From positions 1-6,682 of the forward strand of contig JAGHAG010000023.1 of the NCBI GenBank assembly GCA_021161625.1: a stretch of 6,682 nt of DNA, in the 5' to 3' direction. The notes under the pieces are model-generated. The model did not search any database and was not told the origin of the DNA. It saw nothing but the letters and a program-made list of their open reading frames with translations. Both the position numbers and the translations under genes were made by a program. The DNA is from Elusimicrobiota bacterium (GTDB lineage Bacteria > CG03). Positions 1-4,825 of the stretch are shown piece after piece. Each line of letters starts with the position of its first letter. The stretch's first letter is position 1.

Positions 1-71
1 AAATCCTAAATCCCAATAACCTAAACTGTTTGGAATTTAGAACATTGGTATTTTGATATTGTTTGGAACCA

Positions 72-93
72 CCGCCCTTTTTCAAAAGGGCGG
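72..93. repeat. Hairpin A, 9-bp GC-rich stem
   Basis: CCGCCCTTT (72-80) pairs perfectly with AAAGGGCGG (85-93) around a TTCA loop. It is much more GC-rich than its surroundings. Neither side carries a T-run, so it does not look like an ordinary intrinsic terminator. Confidence 0.75.
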
Positions 94-97
94 GGCC

Positions 98-119
98 CAG
101 CCCATCTGGAAATGGGCTG
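98..119. repeat. Hairpin B, 8-bp stem
   Basis: CAGCCCAT (98-105) pairs perfectly with ATGGGCTG (112-119) around a 6-nt loop. It lies four bases from hairpin A. The T/G-rich stretch after it on the plus strand (TGGTTTGTTATTT) is only weakly terminator-like. Confidence 0.7.
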
Positions 120-183
120 TGGTTTGTTATTTGGGATTTGGGATTTAACATTTTCTTCTTCCCTCCATTATCAATTTCTATTT

Positions 184-203
184 ATTTCGTCCGAAGGACA
201 AAT
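184..203. repeat. Short bulged hairpin (GTCC-GAA-GGAC core)
   Basis: ATTTCGTCC (184-192) pairs with GGACAAAT (196-203): eight base pairs with one bulged C at 188 and a 3-nt GAA loop. No function is assigned. Confidence 0.45.
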
Positions 204-222
204 TTCTATAAATTTCTTCTTT

Positions 223-254
223 AATCTCATAATCTCCCAATCTCCTAATTTCGC
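223..254. repeat. 8-bp-period degenerate tandem repeat (AATCTCNN x4)
   Basis: Four consecutive octamers are visible: AATCTCAT, AATCTCCC, AATCTCCT and a degenerate AATTTCGC. On the operon's coding strand this is a purine-rich GGGAGATT-type repeat. Confidence 0.6.
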
Positions 255-255
255 T

Positions 256-297
256 TCATTTGTCATCTGTCATTTTTAACTTTTCACTTTCCGTTTT
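256..297. repeat. 7-bp-period degenerate tandem repeat (TCATTTG-type, about 6 units)
   Basis: Consecutive heptamers read TCATTTG, TCATCTG, TCATTTT, TAACTTT, TCACTTT and CCGTTTT. The first three are close copies and the rest keep the register while diverging. It begins two bases after the 8-bp-period tract ends. Confidence 0.6.
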
Positions 298-301
298 CTG
301 G

Positions 302-321
302 ATTCCTGCTTCCGCAGGAAT
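302..321. repeat. 20-bp perfect palindrome ATTCCTGC-N4-GCAGGAAT (dispersed-repeat type)
   Basis: An 8-bp stem (302-309 with 314-321) surrounds a TTCC loop. The context CTGGATTCC...GGAATGACA matches a palindrome I know as a recurrent intergenic repeat in many bacterial genomes, similar in size and ends to the Neisseria dRS3 repeat (ATTCCC-N8-GGGAAT). It is followed by no T-run on either strand, so it is not a standard terminator. The palindrome is certain; membership in a dispersed family is from memory. Confidence 0.7.
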
Positions 322-336
322 GACACCCTGCCTTCC

Positions 337-371
337 CTCTGTCCTCTTTCCTCTATCCACTTTCCTCTTTA
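337..371. repeat. 7-bp-period pyrimidine tract (CTCTNTC-type, 5 units)
   Basis: The heptamers are CTCTGTC, CTCTTTC, CTCTATC, CACTTTC and CTCTTTA. CC dinucleotides recur exactly every 7 nt at 336, 343, 350, 357 and 364. The stretch 331-370 has only three purines in 40 bases. On the transcript this is a purine-rich 3' region just after the stop codons, with GG every seven bases. Confidence 0.65.
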
Positions 372-374
372 CCC

Positions 375-383
375 TTATTATTA
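375..383 (-). other. Triple in-frame stop TAATAATAA
   Basis: The 1191-residue reading frame ends with three consecutive in-frame TAA codons (381-383, 378-380 and 375-377 on the minus strand). This gives a strong termination context against readthrough into the low-complexity tract that follows. Confidence 0.85.
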
Positions 384-3300
384 TTTCCATACACCCATCA
401 TCCCCCAAAAACTTTCACTCTCTGTTTCAACCCTGTAAATATAAACCCCTGATGGAACAATCCTGCCATTTTCATCACAGCCATCCCAGAACTCTTTGTT
501 TGTCCTTTTTATAAATCTTCCGTTAAGGTCATAAATTTCAATTGCGATTTTTTGAGGGGTTTGTCCAAAATTAAATTCAATCTTTTCTCCAAAATAAGGA
601 TTAAAGACAGGCCTTATAATTGAAGAAAGTTTTGTGGAAAGCAAAATTCCTGTTGTTTTAAAAATGCCGATTTTTCCCTGCTGTGAAATTTTTATTGTTA
701 TTTTATTTACGGAAATATCAGGCAAGCCGGTTTTCATGCTCCACTTTTCTCCATCAAAGAAATATGCTCTCAAATTTGCTTCATCTGTTTCATCAAAATA
801 TTTCAATTCAATCTCTGCTTCTGGAAATTCACCTTTTATTTCATAAAGTTCCACAGGAACAGGTTCGGAAATTTCACTGTTCTGCGGGGTGATGCATTCA
901 TCCAGAACAACTGTTGGCTTAAGAAAATTAAATTCTATGTCTTCGTATAGAACCTCATCAAATTTAAAATTAAGTCCGTGAAGGAAATACTCCTTTGAAC
1001 CTGCTTGAAGCACGCATGAGGTTGATATTGAAATTGTATAGGTTGGTGTTATAACAATCTGGGTTCCTTTATGAAGTGTAAAATAATATTCTATGTCATT
1101 GACAACAAACTCTCCTGGAATAACAAATGTAAATGTTGGGGAGCCAATGGTAAAATTCAATTCTTCAAAACTTTCAAGTTCAGAATTTCTCCACCAGAGA
1201 ACTGCACTTGAAGCATCCACACTCCAGACATAAAGAGGCAAATCTCTTTCTTTGAAAAAGAAACTCTCCTCATTTAAACCCTCAACCCTGTATGAAAAAT
1301 CCTGTTGTTTAAAAATCTCCTGAGAGGAAGATACCTGAGATGTTGAAAAAACAATCTCTGCTGGAATTTTTCCAGAATCAGGACTTCCATTCTGGTTGTC
1401 ATCAAGCCGAACAACAAGAAAATCTGTAAAATCAAATTCATCAAAAGTCCCGCCAAAAGAAAAGGACTGGTCAGGAATTGAATCCTTGACAGATGTCCCT
1501 TCGCCACCGGTCACACAGGCAAGAACCTTTATCTCAGCACCTCCTGGTATGCCAGAACCAGCAATTCCTTCATAAAAAACCGAAAACGGAATTTTTATTT
1601 CAATATTACTCAAATTTCCGTAAGAACCGCGGGTTTTTTGCGATACGTCAGATGTTATATCTGAAATGGAGGTTGTTGAAAGAATTCTGTAAAAATTACC
1701 CGCTGAAAAATTCCATGAAATAAATTGATAATCAGGTTTAAAGGAAGCAGGAAACTTATGATTTCTTGCACTGCCCCATGGCAATGAAGAAGCATCCTCA
1801 ATTGAACCAAAATAATCCCCACAGTCAAAATAAACAATCAGGGAATTTCCTTCCAGAATACCACTTAAACCCAGATACAAATTATCCTTATCAAAACTAA
1901 TCCAGAGATTGTGAAGTTCATTCTTTGTCCCCCAGTATGAGTCATTCGAGGAATCTGAATAGACCAATTCATTGCTGCTGAAATCCCCTTCACAGAGACC
2001 TGTAAAATTTATTGTGTGCGGGGTTGATGATAGAGCAAGAGTATATGTTTTTGTTGATGCAGGATAGGAAAATTTTTCGCAAATACTTTTAAAATTTTCG
2101 CCTTTTATAATCATTTCAAAAGTTCCTGAAAAAAGTGAAATTTCGGTTTCTTTTGCTATTGTTCCGTCCCATACCTTCCTGAATGTTCCTTCCTCAAAAA
2201 TTTCTAACTCAAGTTCCTGTGTGGTTGAAACACAAACCTTAAAAAATGAAGTTGATGTATTCAGTGAAAAAGCATTATTTTGTGCAATGCTTTCATTTAA
2301 AGTTGTATAAGAATTTTCATCATCTCCATAGACAAATGTTGTCCTGTGGTCGTCATAGAAAACTGTAAAATAATAAAAACTTGGGGGTTCTAAAAGTTCT
2401 GCCTTCCAGTATTTGTAATTGCCGTTATCACAATACCACTCAAGGTCCTTGGACTGCCAGGAACCTGTTTTATAATTGATTTTTCCACCTGTCATATTTC
2501 CGTAATTCCCTGAACCAGACGCTTGATTGCCGATAAAAAAAGTAATTTTTTCAGAAACAGGATAAAGAGGCACTCTCATTGAAGAATATTCTGTAAAACT
2601 TGATGTGGGTATATGAAAGCAGTTTCCAATTCCTGCAACCATAAATTTAAATGTGTGCGTATCAATTCCCTGAGAAGAATAAAAAATTGCATACTGGGAA
2701 GTATTTGAAAGCATATCATCCCCGCTTCTTACTACCCAGACATTGTTTGTCAGTTCTTCTATGTAATATTCAATAATTGTACCTGTTGAAAAATTAAAGG
2801 AAACTGTTGCAACCCATACTGAATAATCATCCTCAAGAGAATTGAAAACAAAATTTGTTTTATTAAAAACATCTGTTGAGGTTTGCTTCCAGTACAGGAC
2901 AGGTTTTAGATTTGCGGATTTATTGCTATCTGTAAGATAAAAACTTACAATTTCATCCCTTGCAGGGAAAACAGGATTTCGGTATGTTGTGGTTGCATCA
3001 GATACAGAAAAAATTTCAGATGCACTGTGCTTGTAGGTGGAGCCGGCAAGAACGCCTTCATTGTAAAAAACTTTGTAAAGTTCCCCATCAGAGGTAAAAG
3101 CATAAATCAAACTTTCGTCTGAAACAGCACAATTTAAAGATGTTCCCAATGACAAAAGCTTCTCGCAATCATATCCTGAAGAGGAAAAAGAAATCTCAAA
3201 AATATCGCCATCTGTTGTAAAAACATACAGACACTCTTCTCCGTTTATGTTAGCACAAAGAATTTCATTTACGCTTCCTGATGTCCATGAAATTGGATAT

Positions 3301-3956
3301 TTTTTCCAGTCATTTTTTAAATACACACTTACAATTTTTGAATCAGAATAGCCAACATAGAGTTTTTCTTCTCCTGTAAATGCTGATTTTTTTAAAAAGG
3401 TAATTTTTGCATATTCGTATATTTTTTCTTTTGCCCATCCTTCGTCTGTCTCATAAAATCTCCACAAAACCTTGTCATTTGAACCAGCGAAAATTGAATT
3501 TTCATATTTTTCAATAGCAGAAATTTTTAAAACTGTCTCACCAATTTTTTGTTTTTCGTCTTTCTCTTCATCAAACTGCCATAACCTTCCGTATTCATCC
3601 GAAAAATAAATATAAGCCCCATCTTTAAGGACAGAGGTAATATCTGCGGTTGAGGTTGACAGAACAACAACATCCCCATTTGTGCTTATCTTATAGAGAG
3701 AGCCAGCCCCTGCATAAATTTCTGTTTCAGCCACCAAAGAATTCACAGATGAACCAATTTCTGCAATTTTTGTAAAGACCGGGTTCTGGGAAGAAGGTGA
3801 GATTTTATAAATCTCTCCATTATCTGTTCCAACAAAAATTTTATTTTCATAAAAGACCGCTCTTTCAGGCGTTGCATTTAAATCTGCAATTTCAGTGTAA
3901 TACCACTCAGCATGAAGGACGGTTGTCGTAATTAAAAAAATTAAAAGAAAAACCAT
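381..3956 (-). CDS. Large secreted multidomain protein: seven-blade propeller-like repeats, E-set and DOMON-like modules, FlgD/T9SS-like C-terminal domain
   Basis: This is a 1191-residue exoprotein of no recognised single family. Residues 1-16 (MVFLLIFLITTTVLHA) form a hydrophobic signal peptide. Residues ~20-310 hold seven blade-like units 36-44 residues apart, each of the type IFVGTDNGEIYKIS (near 40, 80, 116, 155, 199, 243 and 284), which fits one seven-bladed beta-propeller. An Ig/FnIII-like region follows (~335-432). Residues ~434-552 (AGIGNCFHIP, SGNYGNMTGG, YKYWKAELLEPP) resemble E-set modules seen with amylase-type proteins. Residues ~647-862 (WGTKNELHNLWISFDKDNLY, LIVYFDCG, DSIPDQ, LDDNQNGSPDSG) resemble DOMON/CBM9-like carbohydrate-binding domains. 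A beta-sandwich (~1033-1103) precedes the C-terminal domain ~1113-1191 (IEIYDLNGRFIK, FWDGCDENGRIVPSGVYIYR). No hydrolase active site is apparent, so a binding or structural surface role is likelier than catalysis. The ATG lies inside the preceding gene, with AGGA 9 nt upstream. Domain names come from pattern memory, not a search. Confidence 0.9.
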   Translation of the reverse strand: MVFLLIFLITTTVLHAEWYYTEIADLNATPERAVFYENKIFVGTDNGEIYKISPSSQNPVFTKIAEIGSSVNSLVAETEIYAGAGSLYKISTNGDVVVLSTSTADITSVLKDGAYIYFSDEYGRLWQFDEEKDEKQKIGETVLKISAIEKYENSIFAGSNDKVLWRFYETDEGWAKEKIYEYAKITFLKKSAFTGEEKLYVGYSDSKIVSVYLKNDWKKYPISWTSGSVNEILCANINGEECLYVFTTDGDIFEISFSSSGYDCEKLLSLGTSLNCAVSDESLIYAFTSDGELYKVFYNEGVLAGSTYKHSASEIFSVSDATTTYRNPVFPARDEIVSFYLTDSNKSANLKPVLYWKQTSTDVFNKTNFVFNSLEDDYSVWVATVSFNFSTGTIIEYYIEELTNNVWVVRSGDDMLSNTSQYAIFYSSQGIDTHTFKFMVAGIGNCFHIPTSSFTEYSSMRVPLYPVSEKITFFIGNQASGSGNYGNMTGGKINYKTGSWQSKDLEWYCDNGNYKYWKAELLEPPSFYYFTVFYDDHRTTFVYGDDENSYTTLNESIAQNNAFSLNTSTSFFKVCVSTTQELELEIFEEGTFRKVWDGTIAKETEISLFSGTFEMIIKGENFKSICEKFSYPASTKTYTLALSSTPHTINFTGLCEGDFSSNELVYSDSSNDSYWGTKNELHNLWISFDKDNLYLGLSGILEGNSLIVYFDCGDYFGSIEDASSLPWGSARNHKFPASFKPDYQFISWNFSAGNFYRILSTTSISDITSDVSQKTRGSYGNLSNIEIKIPFSVFYEGIAGSGIPGGAEIKVLACVTGGEGTSVKDSIPDQSFSFGGTFDEFDFTDFLVVRLDDNQNGSPDSGKIPAEIVFSTSQVSSSQEIFKQQDFSYRVEGLNEESFFFKERDLPLYVWSVDASSAVLWWRNSELESFEELNFTIGSPTFTFVIPGEFVVNDIEYYFTLHKGTQIVITPTYTISISTSCVLQAGSKEYFLHGLNFKFDEVLYEDIEFNFLKPTVVLDECITPQNSEISEPVPVELYEIKGEFPEAEIELKYFDETDEANLRAYFFDGEKWSMKTGLPDISVNKITIKISQQGKIGIFKTTGILLSTKLSSIIRPVFNPYFGEKIEFNFGQTPQKIAIEIYDLNGRFIKRTNKEFWDGCDENGRIVPSGVYIYRVETESESFWGMMGVWK

Positions 3957-4825
3957 AATGAAAATTCCTGACTGTCTCCTAATCGCTGGGAAGGAATAAA
4001 TGCCCAGTCAAATCCAAAATTTCCCAGTTTTAAACCTGCGCCAAATGTAAAAGGTGAAAAATCATCATCCCATTCACAAACTTTTTTAAATCCTGCTCTT
4101 AAAAAAGCAATTTTTCTGTATGAAATTTCCACCCCTGTATGAAAAGAGGTTTTTCTATCAGGATACATTTTAAAACTTCCAAAAATTCCTGTCCATTTTA
4201 TGAGAAATTTCCCGCCAACTGAAATTGTTCTTGGAAGTTCCTCCTTTTTCTTAATATATTCAACAGGCGGTCCTATATTTAAAAGGGAAATTCCAAACAA
4301 AAATTTTTCTTCTCTAATCAAAATTCCCAAATCAAAAGCAGTGCCTTTTGCTTTTTCCTCTTCAATCCTTTCATCTATGTATTTTAATTTCACCCCCCAG
4401 ATACCTTTTCTGGGTGAAATTCCAAAACCAATGAGACGGTCTTCAAATTTGTATTTTCCAATTTTCTCAAACTCATAAGGTTGTGTGAGGTCTATAATTG
4501 TCCTTGGTGCAGAAGTGTGAAGATAATTAAAATCAAAGGAAAAGTTAAATTTTTTGTATGGGTAAAAAACAATTCCTGACTCATAATTTATATCAGCATA
4601 AAGTGAAATATGCATAAGAGAAACTTTTTTTCTTTCCAGATTTGTTAGACACGCAGGATTGTAAAAAACAAAATCCTCGCTTTCATCAGCCACAGAAGAA
4701 CTTCCAAGAGCAGCACCTCTTGCAGAGGCATCTATTCTTAAAAAATTAAGCGCAGTTTCTCCAGCAGCATAAATCTGCGATAAAACAAAAAATAAAAGCA
4801 CAAAAGACCAAATCCCCAACCTCAT
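3941..4825 (-). CDS. PorV/PorQ family (UPF0164-like) outer-membrane beta-barrel protein
   Basis: The 294-residue protein begins with a clear signal peptide (basic MRLG, hydrophobic WSFVLLFFVL, probable cleavage after YA at about residue 20). The family signature follows: NFLRIDASARGAALGSSSV at 27-45 and YNPACL at 55-60, matching the usual FL-x-x-x-x-x-ARG-x-x-MG...NPAGL pattern. The rest is alternating amphipathic strands with aromatic girdles and turns such as GISPRKGIWGVKLKY. It ends WFFF, a terminal Phe typical of BAM-inserted barrels. In Bacteroidota, PorV binds the C-terminal domains of T9SS cargo at the outer membrane and PorQ belongs to the same family. Homologues also occur in phyla where T9SS is not established. 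At 294 residues it is somewhat short for PorV (about 390 in Porphyromonas). The start is fixed by the ATGA overlap with the upstream gene. An AGGGA lies 16 nt upstream, too far to be an ideal ribosome site, so re-initiation is likely. The 3' end overlaps the next gene by 16 bp. A precise role in secretion is inferred from the neighbours. Confidence 0.88.
   Translation of the reverse strand: MRLGIWSFVLLFFVLSQIYAAGETALNFLRIDASARGAALGSSSVADESEDFVFYNPACLTNLERKKVSLMHISLYADINYESGIVFYPYKKFNFSFDFNYLHTSAPRTIIDLTQPYEFEKIGKYKFEDRLIGFGISPRKGIWGVKLKYIDERIEEEKAKGTAFDLGILIREEKFLFGISLLNIGPPVEYIKKKEELPRTISVGGKFLIKWTGIFGSFKMYPDRKTSFHTGVEISYRKIAFLRAGFKKVCEWDDDFSPFTFGAGLKLGNFGFDWAFIPSQRLGDSQEFSLWFFF
3965..3970 (-). 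promoter_or_regulatory. Ribosome binding site (CAGGAA) for the 1191-residue protein, inside the PorV-like gene
   Basis: The minus strand reads CAGGAA here. Its AGGA core ends 9 nt before the ATG at 3956-3954, a workable Shine-Dalgarno spacing. The site and start lie inside the last codons of the preceding gene (16-bp overlap). A better AGGAG at 3976-3980 is 19 nt from the ATG, too far for that start. No ATG, GTG or TTG lies in frame between this ATG and the in-frame stop at 4008-4010, so this start is the best available. Confidence 0.6.
4822..4825 (-). other. ATGA stop-start overlap coupling the FnIII protein gene to the PorV-like gene
   Basis: On the minus strand the bases read ATGA: ATG (4825-4823) starts the PorV-like gene and TGA (4824-4822) ends the upstream gene. 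Such 4-nt overlaps normally mean termination-reinitiation coupling and a shared transcript. The nearest purine-rich site, AGGGA at 4842-4846, is 16 nt from the ATG, which also points to coupling. Confidence 0.9.

Larger units (their letters stand above)
1..146. repeat. Foldable inverted-repeat (MITE-like) element, possibly extending left of the window
   Basis: Bases 1-20 pair with 126-146 as a near-perfect inverted repeat: 19 Watson-Crick pairs, one G-T wobble (7/140) and one bulged T. Inside, AACCA (67-71) pairs with TGGTT (120-124), enclosing two adjacent hairpins (72-93 and 98-119), so a three-way-junction fold is possible. GTTTGGAA is directly repeated at 28-35 and 61-68. The terminal arms are built of 7-bp units (AAATCCT, AAATCCC; TGGGATT twice). 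No transposase is visible. It could be a non-autonomous mobile element, a structured RNA or a dispersed structural repeat. The pairing is seen directly; its nature is inferred. Confidence 0.55.
1..380. other. Non-coding, repeat-dense intergenic region downstream of the operon
   Basis: No credible gene is seen on either strand. One open frame exists on the plus strand (TTG at 260 to 514), but it crosses the end of the large minus-strand gene and translates repeats and low-complexity pyrimidine DNA, including the familiar spurious peptide WIPASAGM. The region holds, in order, a foldable inverted-repeat element (1-146), a small hairpin (184-203), an 8-bp-period tract (223-254), a 7-bp-period tract (256-297), a 20-bp palindrome (302-321) and a pyrimidine-rich 7-bp-period tract (337-371). 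No tRNA or hairpin-plus-T-run terminator for the operon was seen. Confidence 0.8.

Noticed and set aside
1..20. Telomere-like repeat or CRISPR array from the AAATCCT/AAATCCC and GGGATTT units
   Set aside because: There are only two or three short degenerate copies per tract, with no spacer-repeat alternation and no cas gene.
72..119. Intrinsic terminator for the operon at hairpins A/B
   Set aside because: Neither hairpin is followed by a T-run in the operon's direction, and they lie about 260 bp past the stop codon.
260..514. Plus-strand 84-codon open frame (TTG start) spanning the repeats and the end of the large gene
   Set aside because: It translates low-complexity pyrimidine DNA and the 302-321 palindrome (WIPASAGM). 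It has no ribosome site and is antisense to the end of a well-supported gene.
634..892. Overlapping plus-strand open frames of about 70 codons
   Set aside because: They are antisense shadows of the 1191-residue gene, overlap each other in different frames and resemble no protein.
3941..3956. Frameshift joining the PorV-like and 1191-residue genes
   Set aside because: The barrel ends in the expected terminal Phe and the next gene starts with its own signal peptide and ribosome site, so the overlap is natural.
4200..4478. Plus-strand 92-codon open frame
   Set aside because: It is the reverse complement of the PorV-like barrel gene, whose family motifs show the minus strand is coding.
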